A stretch of 64,000 bases of DNA, taken from assembly GCA_017569305.1 (NCBI GenBank), contig CP069418.1, positions 1,798,001 to 1,862,000 of the forward strand, given 5' to 3'. The notes beneath the pieces are model-generated. The model worked only from the letters and a program-made list of their open reading frames with translations. It was not told where the DNA came from and searched no databases. Made by a program: the position numbers and the translations under genes. Numbering within the stretch: position 1 is the first letter of the stretch; the number at the start of each line of letters is the position of its first letter. Source of the DNA: Clostridiales bacterium FE2011 (GTDB taxonomy: Bacteria > Bacillota > Clostridia > Christensenellales > Aristaeellaceae). Below are positions 52,938 to 61,487 of this stretch, piece by piece.

Positions 52938-55369
52938 AGAAGTTGTCACTGAACGGAGAATGGCTGCTTTCCATTCCGGGAAGCCGGTTCCCCGAAACAA
53001 AGGCGGTTGTTCCCGGATCGGTTTATCATGACCTGCTGACGGCAGGATTAATTCAGGATCCGTTTGACCGGGACAATGAGGATGAAGCGCTGAAGATCAT
53101 GGAATGTGATTTTATCTACAGCCGTGATTTTAACGTTTCTGCGGAATTGCTGGACTGCGACTCTGTGATTCTTCGCTGCGACGGACTGGATACGCTGGCG
53201 TCGGTTGATATCAATGGGAAGCCGGCCGGGAAAGCGGATAACATGCACCGGACCTGGGAATTTGATGTGAAGGCGCTGCTGAAGGAAGGAACCAACAGCA
53301 TCCGGGTCACTTTGGCTTCGCCCACGAAATATATCCGGGAGGCCTATGAAAAGAAGCCGCTGGAGGGATCCTCTGATGCGATGCGGGGCTTTCCGTATCT
53401 GCGAAAAGCGCATTGCATGTTCGGCTGGGACTGGGGTCCCCACCTGCCTGATGCCGGGATCTGGCGGGATATCGGGCTGACAGGCGTGAACAAGGCAAGG
53501 CTGAGGGATGTGTATATCAGCCAGGACCATGAACCGGGCCGGGTCACCCTGAAGGTGAAGTCCCGCACAGACCGGGTTACGGACGGGGCAGTCAGGATTG
53601 CCGTTGCCGTAAAAACACCGGACGGCCGGACGGTTTCCGCGGAAGGGGCGGACAGTGTTCTGACGATTGAAAATCCGCAGCTCTGGTGGCCGGCCGGCTA
53701 CGGCGGGCAGCCGCTCTATTCCGTGGAGGTGACGCTGTTGGACGAAAAAGAGATCCTGGACATCTGGACAGGACGGATCGGCCTGCGCACGCTGACGATC
53801 CGCCGGGAAAAGGATGAATGGGGAGAAAGCTTCTGCCACTGTGTGAACGGGGTGGATATCTTTGCCATGGGTGCGGACTATATCCCGGAGGATAACCTGC
53901 TGCCCCGGGTGAACCGGGAGCGCACACGCCGCCTGCTGGAGGACGCGAGGGCAGCCAATATGAACACGATCCGCGTCTGGGGCGGCGGCTATTATCCGGA
54001 TGACTTTTTCTATGACCTGTGCGATGAACTGGGCCTGCTGGTCTGGCAGGATTTCATGTTTGCCTGCGCGGCCTACGACCTGACGGAAGCTTTTGAGGAA
54101 AACATCTGCGCGGAGTTCCGGGACAATATCCGGCGGCTGCGGCACCATGCCTCCCTGGCCCTGTGGTGCGGCAATAATGAGATTGAATCCTTTGTGCCGA
54201 TGGGGATCTGGGTTAAGGAACAGAGGCTGATTGCGGATTATATCAAACTGTATGAATATATCCTGCCGAAGATTGTGAAGGAGGAGGATCCGGAAACATT
54301 TTACTGGCCGTCCAGTCCCTCTTCGGGAGGAAGCTTTGACGACCCCGGGGACGAGAACCGCGGCGACTGCCATTACTGGGCAGTCTGGCATGGTCTGAAG
54401 CCGTTTACGGATTACCGGAACCATCTCTTCCGTTATACGAGTGAGTTCGGTTTCCAGTCTTTTCCCTGTATGGCAACCATTGAGAGCTTTACGCGGCCGG
54501 AGGACCGGAATGTTTTTTCCTATATAATGGAAAAGCATCAGCGGAACGCGAGCGCCAACGGTAAAATTGCGGAGTACCTGTCCCAGACTTACCTCTATCC
54601 TTCTTCCTTTGACCTGTTTGTTTACGCGTCACAGCTGCTGCAGGCCCAGGCTATGCAGTACGGCGTTGAACACTGGCGGAGGCATCGGGGACACTGCATG
54701 GGGGCGCTGGTATGGCAGCTGAATGACTGCTGGCCGGTAACCAGCTGGGCGAGTATTGACTATTACGGACGCTGGAAAGCGCTGCATTATTATGAGAAGC
54801 GTTTCTTTGCGCCAGTGCTGGTTTCCTGTGAGGAAGAGGGTACGCTGACCCAGGAAACCAATGTGAACGCGGAGCCCTGGCGTCCGCTGAAAAAATCGGC
54901 CCGCCTGAATGTTTCCAATGAAACCCGGGAGGAATTCAGCGGACGGGTTTGCTGGAGCCTACGGGCCCCGGACGCGTCCGTGCTTCAGGAAGGATGTTTC
55001 CCGGTGAAGGTTCCGCCGCTGTCGGCCCTCTGGCTGGACAAACTGGATTTCAGCGACCGGGATGTGCATGACTGTTATTTCGCCTATACCCTGGAAGGAG
55101 AAAACGGTATGCCTGCAGGCGGAGGAACGGTGCTCTTCTGTGCGCCGAAACACTTCCGGTTTGCGGATCCGGAGCTGGAAGCGCACCTGGAAGGGAAGGA
55201 GATTGTCGTCAGTGCAAAGGCCTATGCCCGGAGCGTTGAAATCCAGTGCGGCCCGGACGTTGTGCTGGAGGATAATTTCTTTGATATGAACGCGGGCGTC
55301 CGGAAAATCGGCGTGGTGCGCGGAAAGGCGGAGAAGATATCCGTCCGAAGCGCGTATGATATCCGCTAA
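52934..55369 (+). CDS. beta-mannosidase (glycoside hydrolase family 2)
   Basis: 811-aa intracellular enzyme releasing mannose from beta-mannosides. The N-terminal sugar-binding sandwich starts LNGEWLL; the GH2 barrel carries RVWGGGYYPDDFFYDLCDELGLLVWQ split over about residues 335-365. The acid/base is Glu416 in WCGNNEIE and the nucleophile Glu504 in YTSEFGFQ. The PGSVYHDLL and FGWDWGPHLPDAGIWRDI stretches are typical of beta-mannosidases rather than beta-galactosidases. It overlaps the AraC gene by 4 bp and ends the operon before the terminator at 55453. No signal peptide, so the substrate must be imported. Confidence 0.93.
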   Translation: MKKLSLNGEWLLSIPGSRFPETKAVVPGSVYHDLLTAGLIQDPFDRDNEDEALKIMECDFIYSRDFNVSAELLDCDSVILRCDGLDTLASVDINGKPAGKADNMHRTWEFDVKALLKEGTNSIRVTLASPTKYIREAYEKKPLEGSSDAMRGFPYLRKAHCMFGWDWGPHLPDAGIWRDIGLTGVNKARLRDVYISQDHEPGRVTLKVKSRTDRVTDGAVRIAVAVKTPDGRTVSAEGADSVLTIENPQLWWPAGYGGQPLYSVEVTLLDEKEILDIWTGRIGLRTLTIRREKDEWGESFCHCVNGVDIFAMGADYIPEDNLLPRVNRERTRRLLEDARAANMNTIRVWGGGYYPDDFFYDLCDELGLLVWQDFMFACAAYDLTEAFEENICAEFRDNIRRLRHHASLALWCGNNEIESFVPMGIWVKEQRLIADYIKLYEYILPKIVKEEDPETFYWPSSPSSGGSFDDPGDENRGDCHYWAVWHGLKPFTDYRNHLFRYTSEFGFQSFPCMATIESFTRPEDRNVFSYIMEKHQRNASANGKIAEYLSQTYLYPSSFDLFVYASQLLQAQAMQYGVEHWRRHRGHCMGALVWQLNDCWPVTSWASIDYYGRWKALHYYEKRFFAPVLVSCEEEGTLTQETNVNAEPWRPLKKSARLNVSNETREEFSGRVCWSLRAPDASVLQEGCFPVKVPPLSALWLDKLDFSDRDVHDCYFAYTLEGENGMPAGGGTVLFCAPKHFRFADPELEAHLEGKEIVVSAKAYARSVEIQCGPDVVLEDNFFDMNAGVRKIGVVRGKAEKISVRSAYDIR

Positions 55370-55452
55370 ACAGGCCTCCTGCGGAGAGGAACGGGCGGCT
55401 CATGAGGAAAAACCCGTGCTGAAAGGAATACAATATATTGTGGTTCGGGCAG

Positions 55453-55481
55453 AATCCCGGAGTGTACAACTCCGGGATTTT
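55453..55481 (+). terminator. terminator after the beta-mannosidase gene
   Basis: Perfect 11-bp stem AATCCCGGAGT / ACTCCGGGATT with a 5-nt loop, followed by U residues. Confidence 0.88.
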
Positions 55482-55659
55482 CTGTGCTGTCAACGGATTT
55501 CAGGGATCAAAACAATACAAAACCAAAAAAAAACACACAATTTTGCAAAAAAATCACACAATTAACAAACGTTGGTTTACAAAGGGTGATAACGATACCG
55601 TAAACTCCCGAAACATGGTCAAAAAGGGGGAGAATGCCCACAAAATCAACATTTTGTGG
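55482..55659. promoter_or_regulatory. A-rich upstream region with perfect inverted repeat
   Basis: No gene. Contains AACAATACAAAA (55511-55522) and CAAAAAAATCACA (55546-55558), both repeated upstream of the next binding protein gene, and a perfect 9-bp inverted repeat CCACAAAAT-CAAC-ATTTTGTGG (55638-55659) that abuts the -35 box. The latter is a good operator candidate. Confidence 0.55.
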
Positions 55660-55688
55660 TTGCAAAAAAAAAAGAAGGGGGTTATACT
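55660..55688 (+). promoter_or_regulatory. promoter of the first CUT1 importer operon
   Basis: TTGCAA (55660-55665), 17-bp spacer made of an A tract and G run, TATACT (55683-55688). Transcription would begin near 55695. Confidence 0.65.
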
Positions 55689-55801
55689 GTTTCTCGCTTG
55701 AGAAATGGTAACGATGATTACCCAATATTGTCGATAACAGTGAGGAATCGCTGTTGGAGAATATGCGGCAATGCCGCGAAATAAAAAGGAGGATACCCGT
55801 T

Positions 55802-57040
55802 ATGAAAAAGGCCCTTTCCCTGGTTCTGGCCCTGGCTCTGCTTCTGTCTGTGACCGCCGCGTTCGCAGAGAAGACTCAGCTGACCCTGTGGTCCATCGCT
55901 GTTGAAGGCGATGCCAACCGTGCTGCCTACCTGGCCGCTATCGAAGAGTTCAACAAGACCAACGAAGATTATGAACTCGTGATGGAAGCTACCGAAAACG
56001 AAGCTTACAAGACCAAGATCAAGGCTGCTATGTCCGCTGGCGAAGATCTGCCGGACATCTTCTTCACCTGGTCCATGTCCTTCCTGGGCGATTTCGTTGA
56101 TGCCGGTCGTGTTTACAACCTCGATGGCATCCTGCCCGAGTACAAGGAAGAGCTGACCGACACCATGCTGGCCAACACCACCTACAATGGCGAGCACTAT
56201 GGTGTGCCGCTCACCATGAACGTTGTTACCCTGTTCGCCAACATGGACCTGATCAAGTCCGTTGGTTATGACGCTGTTCCCGAGACCTTCGAAGGCCTGA
56301 TGGAACTGTGCGCCAAGCTGAAGGAAGCTGGTATTGTTCCCTTCGGCGTTGCCGGTAAGGAAAACTGGTGCCTGTCCGAGTACACCGAGCCCCTCCTGGT
56401 CAAGACCATCGGCGCTGATGGCCTGAAGGCTTGCTACGAAGGCAAGGCCGCCTGGAATCAGGAAGGCGTTGTTACAGCCATGAAAGCTTTCGAACAGCTG
56501 AAGGAATACTTCGATCCCAACGCTGCCGCTCTGGGCAACGAAGAAGTGAAGCAGAACTTCATCGCTGGCAAGACCGCTTTCTATCAGAATGGTTCCTGGA
56601 ACTGCGGCGACATCGCCAAGGCTGCCAACTTCGAAGTGGCTGCCCTCGCGTTCCCCACTGTTGCTGAAGGCGCTGATCTGTATCAGTTCGTCGGCGGCCC
56701 CAACGACACGCTGGCTGTTACCGCTACCGCCAAGGATCCTGAGCTGTGCGCCAAGATCGCTTTCGACCTGGGCCGTATCATCGCTCGCGAAGGCAACCTG
56801 AACGGTGCCGGTCTGCCTGCCTGGGCCGTGAACTATGACACCTCTTCCTGCAACAAGCTGAGCAATCAGGTTGCTGACATGCTGGGCAAGTCCACCGGAC
56901 TGGTCCTCTTCGGCGACAACTTCCTGAGCGCTGACGCTGCGAACACCTATCTGGACTTCATCGCCCAGCTGTTCGCCGGTGACATCGATGCCCAGGGCTT
57001 CGCTGATGGCCTGGCCGAAGCTTTCCCGGTAGCTGAATAA
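55802..57040 (+). CDS. family 1 extracellular sugar-binding protein (first CUT1 system)
   Basis: 412-aa binding protein. A signal peptide (MKKALSLVLALALLLSV, cleavage after AAFA) is present with no lipobox Cys. The mature part opens with KTQLTLWSI and shows the family 1 pattern with DLPDIFFTW, GVPLTMNVVTLFANMDLIK and GKTAFYQNGSWNCGDIAKA. ATG 55802 follows GGAGGATACC at proper spacing; the frame runs back to 55754 without support. Its codon use is more biased than its neighbours, fitting high expression. The two permease genes follow after a terminator-like hairpin. The ligand is not predictable; no glycosidase follows directly. Confidence 0.92.
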   Translation: MKKALSLVLALALLLSVTAAFAEKTQLTLWSIAVEGDANRAAYLAAIEEFNKTNEDYELVMEATENEAYKTKIKAAMSAGEDLPDIFFTWSMSFLGDFVDAGRVYNLDGILPEYKEELTDTMLANTTYNGEHYGVPLTMNVVTLFANMDLIKSVGYDAVPETFEGLMELCAKLKEAGIVPFGVAGKENWCLSEYTEPLLVKTIGADGLKACYEGKAAWNQEGVVTAMKAFEQLKEYFDPNAAALGNEEVKQNFIAGKTAFYQNGSWNCGDIAKAANFEVAALAFPTVAEGADLYQFVGGPNDTLAVTATAKDPELCAKIAFDLGRIIAREGNLNGAGLPAWAVNYDTSSCNKLSNQVADMLGKSTGLVLFGDNFLSADAANTYLDFIAQLFAGDIDAQGFADGLAEAFPVAE

Positions 57041-57066
57041 GCGAAAGCAAAAGTCATAGAAACTTG

Positions 57067-57118
57067 GGAGACGGTCCCACGAGGGGTTCCACCCCGGAAG
57101 GGGCCGTCTCCTTCTTTT
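57067..57118 (+). terminator. partial terminator between binding protein and permease genes
   Basis: Twelve-base stem (57067-57078 with 57100-57111, one G-T pair) enclosing a small GGGG/CCCC hairpin, followed by a pyrimidine-rich tail. Same role proposed as at 42889 and 60489. Confidence 0.75.
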
Positions 57119-57134
57119 CTGAAGGGAATCAGAT

Positions 57135-58019
57135 ATGAGAAGAACGCTTGGTTATAAGGTTAATATCCTGCTGTTCCTGCTGCCAGCGCTGTTCCTCTTT
57201 GTCGCTGTGCTGATTGCGCCAATCGCGATGTCAGCCTACTACAGCTTCATGAACTGGAACGGCCTGAAAACGCCGGAATTTATCGGTTTCAAGAACTATG
57301 TGGAATTGTTTACGAGCAATTCCATCAGCTTTGTGAGGGCACTGAAGAACGCCTTGCTGCTGGCGGCTTTCTCAACCTTCATCCAGCTGCCTTTCGCGCT
57401 GTGGCTGGCATTGAAAATTGCCAAGGGAATCCGTGGAGAGCGGGCTTTCCTTTCCATTTACTTTATGCCGGTTCTGATTTCTACCGTGGTTATCGGTCAG
57501 CTGTGGCTGAAGATTTATAACCCGGAATACGGCGTGCTGAACGTGGCGCTGCGAGCGCTGGGGTTGGACAGCTGGACGCGAATATGGCTTGGAGATAAGA
57601 ACGTTGCCCTTGGCGCGGCTTTTGTGCCGGTACTGTGGCAGTATGTGGGTTATCATATGCTGCTGATGTATGCGGGTATCAAGAGCGTTCCGCCGGAGCT
57701 GCGGGAAGCCGGTATGCTGGATGGCTGTACGGAGTGGCAGCTGAACCGCTATATTGTTATTCCGTATATCAAGCCCATCCTGCGGATCAGCGTGATTTTC
57801 GCGGTTACGGGTTCATTGAAGTCGTTTGACCTGATCTACGTTCTGACGAACGGCGGTCCGGTTCACGCGACGGAAGTGCCGAGTACCCTGATGATCAACC
57901 TGCTGTTCCTGCGCAACCGCTACGGCATGGGCAGTACGATCGCTGTGATGCTGATCATCCTGTGCTTCTTCTTTGCGGTGCTGATTAACATGGCGTTCAG
58001 AAAGGAGAAGGTCGTATGA
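57135..58019 (+). CDS. sugar ABC importer permease, MalF/UgpA type
   Basis: 294-aa permease with six predicted helices. The cytoplasmic EAA loop lies in PPELREAGMLDGCTEWQLNRYIVIPYIKPI. N-terminal helix without the extra MalF extension. It overlaps the next permease gene by 4 bp. No ATPase gene follows, so a shared MsmX-type ATPase encoded elsewhere is assumed. Confidence 0.93.
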   Translation: MRRTLGYKVNILLFLLPALFLFVAVLIAPIAMSAYYSFMNWNGLKTPEFIGFKNYVELFTSNSISFVRALKNALLLAAFSTFIQLPFALWLALKIAKGIRGERAFLSIYFMPVLISTVVIGQLWLKIYNPEYGVLNVALRALGLDSWTRIWLGDKNVALGAAFVPVLWQYVGYHMLLMYAGIKSVPPELREAGMLDGCTEWQLNRYIVIPYIKPILRISVIFAVTGSLKSFDLIYVLTNGGPVHATEVPSTLMINLLFLRNRYGMGSTIAVMLIILCFFFAVLINMAFRKEKVV

Positions 58020-58894
58020 GTACAGTTTCTGAACCCAGAATCGGACGTGCAAGTACAGCCGGTAATAAACTTACCGTATCCAAGGTGCTGGTTTATGTTA
58101 TCCTGATCATCTGGGCGCTGACCTGCATTTTCCCGGTTTACTGGATGCTTACCTTCTCCCTGAAGAACAATGCCGAAATCTTCGGTGCGAATGTTATCGG
58201 TATTCCCCAGGAATGGGTGTGGGACAACTATACCCAGGCGCTGACCACCACCGGTAACATGGGCCGGTACTTCCTGAACAGCTTTACCATCGCTGTTGCG
58301 ACGATTGTCATTACGCTTGTCGCGTCCGCCATGGCAACCTACGCCATGACACGAATGGTCTGGAAGGGCCGGGAGTCAATGAACAAGTTCTTCATGCTTG
58401 GACTGACGATCCCGATCCACGCTGCCATCGTTCCGCTGTATGTGGTGCTGGGCAAGGCTCACATGCTGAATTCCTATGCCGCCCTGATCATCCCGTATTC
58501 AGCCTTCTCGCTGGCCATGGGTATCCTGATCTGTACCGGTTTCATGGGAGATATCCCCTATGACCTGGATGAGGCCGCCTTCCTGGACGGCTGCGGCGTA
58601 TGGGGTATTTTCGGCAAGGTGATTGCGCCCCTGATGGTTCCCGCTGTTGCGACGGTTGGTATTTATACCTTCCTGCAGTGCTGGAACGAGCTGATGTTCG
58701 CGACGGTCTTCAACAGCAAGGAAGCATTCAAGACCCTGCCCGTCGGTGTACAGGGCCTGGTCGGCCAGTACTCCACTAAGTGGGGCCCCATTGGTGCCGC
58801 TTTGTCAATCGCCACGCTGCCGACGCTGCTGGTTTACATCTTCCTGAGCAAGCGGATTCAGGAAAGTTTTATCGCAGGCGCGGTCAAAGGCTGA
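58016..58894 (+). CDS. sugar ABC importer permease, MalG/UgpE type
   Basis: 292-aa permease, six helices, with the EAA loop in PYDLDEAAFLDGCGVWGIFGKVIAPLM. A cytoplasmic N-tail precedes the first helix. Its start overlaps the MalF-type gene by 4 bp; a strong terminator closes the operon 33 bp after the stop. Confidence 0.93.
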   Translation: MSTVSEPRIGRASTAGNKLTVSKVLVYVILIIWALTCIFPVYWMLTFSLKNNAEIFGANVIGIPQEWVWDNYTQALTTTGNMGRYFLNSFTIAVATIVITLVASAMATYAMTRMVWKGRESMNKFFMLGLTIPIHAAIVPLYVVLGKAHMLNSYAALIIPYSAFSLAMGILICTGFMGDIPYDLDEAAFLDGCGVWGIFGKVIAPLMVPAVATVGIYTFLQCWNELMFATVFNSKEAFKTLPVGVQGLVGQYSTKWGPIGAALSIATLPTLLVYIFLSKRIQESFIAGAVKG

Positions 58895-58926
58895 CAAAGA
58901 AGCGGTTTTATCCGACAAGATCTGTG

Positions 58927-58958
58927 ACAAACCTCTGGAAACAGGGGTTTGTTTTTTT
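58927..58958 (+). terminator. terminator of the first CUT1 importer operon
   Basis: Ten-base stem ACAAACCTCT / AGGGGTTTGT (one G-T pair) with a 6-nt loop and a run of seven U. Confidence 0.9.
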
Positions 58959-59052
58959 GTTGCCTGAAAAGGCGAAGACGCGGAAAGAAAAGATTCCTGA
59001 CCGGGTGGGGAGGGACGGATAAAAATGTACAGGATTAATTGGCCAAATTCTA

Positions 59053-59081
59053 TTGACAAGAATTGATCATTCAGATAGAAT
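59053..59081 (+). promoter_or_regulatory. promoter of the second CUT1 importer operon
   Basis: Perfect TTGACA (59053-59058), 17-bp spacer, TAGAAT (59076-59081). The start would be near 59088 with a leader of about 150 nt. GGGAACGTTTTCA at 59094-59106, just past the start, is loosely cre-like. Confidence 0.75.
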
Positions 59082-59122
59082 CAACATGTCATCGGGAACG
59101 TTTTCAACAACCATTAATAACA

Positions 59123-59153
59123 AACAATACAAAAACAACACAAAAAAATCACA
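59123..59153 (+). promoter_or_regulatory. A-rich leader blocks shared with the first CUT1 operon
   Basis: AACAATACAAAA (59123-59134) and CAAAAAAATCACA (59141-59153) match blocks at 55511-55522 and 55546-55558. Here they lie in the transcribed leader, whereas in the other operon they lie upstream of the promoter. Confidence 0.4.
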
Positions 59154-59238
59154 ATATTTGAAAAGGAGATTAAAACGGCGGAGATCCGTTTTAACAGGCA
59201 GTCATTGACTGTCAAATAATGAAGGAGGGTTTTATCCC

Positions 59239-60471
59239 ATGAAGAAACTGATTGCTATCGTGCTGACACTGGCACTGATGATGACTGCCGTTTCTGCGCT
59301 GGCCGATATCGTAATCGTCCAGAACAAGGTGGAAATCACCTCCCAGATGGAAGACTTTGCCAAGCTGTATGAAGAGAAGACCGGCGTTCCGGTGAAGGTT
59401 ATCACCGGCGGCGGATCCTCCGACTACAACACCGTGCTGAAGGCTGAAATGCAGTCCGGCCGGGAGCCTGACATCTTCGTCATCGAAGGCCCCAGCAGCT
59501 ATGAGCTGTGGAAGGACAAGATCGCGGATCAGACCGGTGCGGAATGGACCCAGTACACCGCTGCCGCCTACATGGTGGACGGCAAGGCTGTGGGCTTCCC
59601 GGTGGCTGTTGAAGGCTACGGACTGGCTTACAACAAGAGCATCCTGGACAAGGCCGGCATCGATCCCGCTACCCTGACCACCTATGATGCCTATGCTGCC
59701 GCCTTTGAGAAGCTGGACAGCATGAAGGCTGAACTGGGTCTGGACATGGTCGTTTCCATGGTGGCCGGCACCACCACCGGCATGACCTGGGTAACCGGCC
59801 TGCACAACTTCAACGTCTACCTGACCGTGGGCAATGAACGGAATGACACCACCTACATCGACCAGGTGCTGGAAGGCAAGGTGGATGAGGAACGGTTCCA
59901 TCAGTACTGCCAGTATGTGGCGCTGATCTTCAAGTACAGCGATCCCGACATGCTGCTGAACGGCACCCAGGACAGCCAGCTGGCCGCTTTCGCCAACGGC
60001 AAGGCTGCCTTCTATCATCAGGGCAACTGGATGGATCCGTCCCTGGTAGCGCTGAATCCCGATTTCGAAATCGCCTACGCGCCTCACGCTTTCCTGCATG
60101 AGGAAACCGACGGCATCCTGGTCAATCCGCCTTCCTGGTATGTGATCAACGAGAACGGAAACAAGGATGAAGCCCTGGCTTACCTGAACTTCCTGGCCAC
60201 CTCCGAAGAGGGCGCTGACTACATGGTGAACAAAGCGGCCATGGTGCCTGCCTTCACCAATATTACCCTGGCTCCCTCCGCTCCGCTGTCCAAGTCCGTC
60301 ATGGAATGGAACGCGGCCGGCAAGACCTATGACTGGCAGCAGTACAAACTGCCCGACGGCTTCGGCATGGGCACCCTGGGCCAGATCTATGAGCTGCTGG
60401 CTTCCGGCGCGATTGACGTGGACACCTTCGAGGCTATGATGAAGGAAGCGATCGCGGGCATCGCCAAGTAA
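59239..60471 (+). CDS. family 1 extracellular sugar-binding protein (second CUT1 system)
   Basis: 410-aa binding protein with a signal peptide (MKKLIAIVLTLALMMTA, cleavage after SALA) and no lipobox Cys. Family features: ITSQMEDFAKLYEEKTGVPVKV, the hinge segment VGFPVAVEGYGLAYNKSIL, NGKAAFYHQGNWM and a Trp-rich ligand face. GGAGGG lies upstream. The operon ends in a GH13 enzyme with alpha-1,6-type features, which suggests isomalto- or malto-oligosaccharides as ligand; this is inference from linkage. Confidence 0.93.
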   Translation: MKKLIAIVLTLALMMTAVSALADIVIVQNKVEITSQMEDFAKLYEEKTGVPVKVITGGGSSDYNTVLKAEMQSGREPDIFVIEGPSSYELWKDKIADQTGAEWTQYTAAAYMVDGKAVGFPVAVEGYGLAYNKSILDKAGIDPATLTTYDAYAAAFEKLDSMKAELGLDMVVSMVAGTTTGMTWVTGLHNFNVYLTVGNERNDTTYIDQVLEGKVDEERFHQYCQYVALIFKYSDPDMLLNGTQDSQLAAFANGKAAFYHQGNWMDPSLVALNPDFEIAYAPHAFLHEETDGILVNPPSWYVINENGNKDEALAYLNFLATSEEGADYMVNKAAMVPAFTNITLAPSAPLSKSVMEWNAAGKTYDWQQYKLPDGFGMGTLGQIYELLASGAIDVDTFEAMMKEAIAGIAK

Positions 60472-60488
60472 TCCAGAATCTTTCCCCG

Positions 60489-60526
60489 GGGATGGTTCCG
60501 GAGGTTTTCCGGGCCATCCCTTTTTT
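60489..60526 (+). terminator. partial terminator after the second CUT1 binding protein gene
   Basis: Stem of about 12 pairs with one bulge (60489-60501 with 60509-60520), then six U. Confidence 0.88.
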
Positions 60527-60587
60527 CAGCAGCATCCTGACGGCGGATAAGCTGCTTATCCATTATTCATAATACGGGAGGGATTCC

Positions 60588-61487
60588 ATGACCAGCAGAC
60601 AAAAACGGAAGCTGACAGAATTCCTGTTCCTGCTTCCCACGCTGATCGCCTTTCTGATGGTGATCATCATTCCCTTCATTTTCGGTATCTATTATTCCTT
60701 TACCGACTGGCAGGGCACCGGCGCGGTGAACCGGGTTGTCGGATTTGAAAACTATAAGGCGATCTTCCAGGATCCTGGTTTTCTCCATTCCTTCCTGGTG
60801 ACGCTGCTCTTCACGGTGCTGAACATCATTACGGTGAATGTGGTGGCGTTCCTTATCTCCCTGCTGGTGACAAGTGAGATCCGGGGTCGGAACGTTTACC
60901 GGGCGGGCTTCTTCGTACCGAACCTGATCGGCGGTATCGTGCTCGGCCTGGTATGGCAGTTCATTTTCTCCAACATCCTGCCCTCCGTCGGACAGACGCT
61001 GGGGCTGCCGACGCTGAGTAAATCCCTGATATCCAACAAGGATACGGTCATGATTACCCTGGTTACGGTGAACACCTGGCAGTACGCCGGCTATATCATG
61101 CTGATCTATGTGGCTTCCATCCAGGGAATCTCCAAGTCGGTTATGGAAGCGGCGGAAGTGGATGGCGCACGGTACTGGACAAGGGTGGGGAAGATCCAGA
61201 TTCCGCTGATGGCGAACGCGTTCACCATCTCCCTGTTCCTGACCCTGACCAACTCCTTCAAGATGTACGACGTGAACGTGGCCCTGACAAACGGCGGCCC
61301 GGTGTCCATCTTCATGATGAAACCGGTGCAGGCCTCCGAGCTGCTGGCGCTGAACATCTACAACACTGCGTTCAAGTATAACAACATGGCGCAGGGCCAG
61401 GCCAAGGCTGTGATCTTCTTCATTGTGCTGACGATCTTCTCTGTGATCCAGGTCACCTGGAACAAGAGCAAGGAGGTGGAGGCATAA
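60588..61487 (+). CDS. sugar ABC importer permease, MalF/UgpA type
   Basis: 299-aa permease with six helices and the EAA loop in SKSVMEAAEVDGARYWTRVGKIQIPLM. The N-terminus is basic (MTSRQKRKLTEF). GGAGG precedes the start. The stop overlaps the next permease start by 1 bp. Confidence 0.93.
   Translation: MTSRQKRKLTEFLFLLPTLIAFLMVIIIPFIFGIYYSFTDWQGTGAVNRVVGFENYKAIFQDPGFLHSFLVTLLFTVLNIITVNVVAFLISLLVTSEIRGRNVYRAGFFVPNLIGGIVLGLVWQFIFSNILPSVGQTLGLPTLSKSLISNKDTVMITLVTVNTWQYAGYIMLIYVASIQGISKSVMEAAEVDGARYWTRVGKIQIPLMANAFTISLFLTLTNSFKMYDVNVALTNGGPVSIFMMKPVQASELLALNIYNTAFKYNNMAQGQAKAVIFFIVLTIFSVIQVTWNKSKEVEA

Noticed and set aside
55356..55701. Short plus-strand frames after the beta-mannosidase gene
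   Set aside because: They cross a strong terminator and an A-rich promoter region and encode Lys/Asn-rich low-complexity peptides without binding sites.
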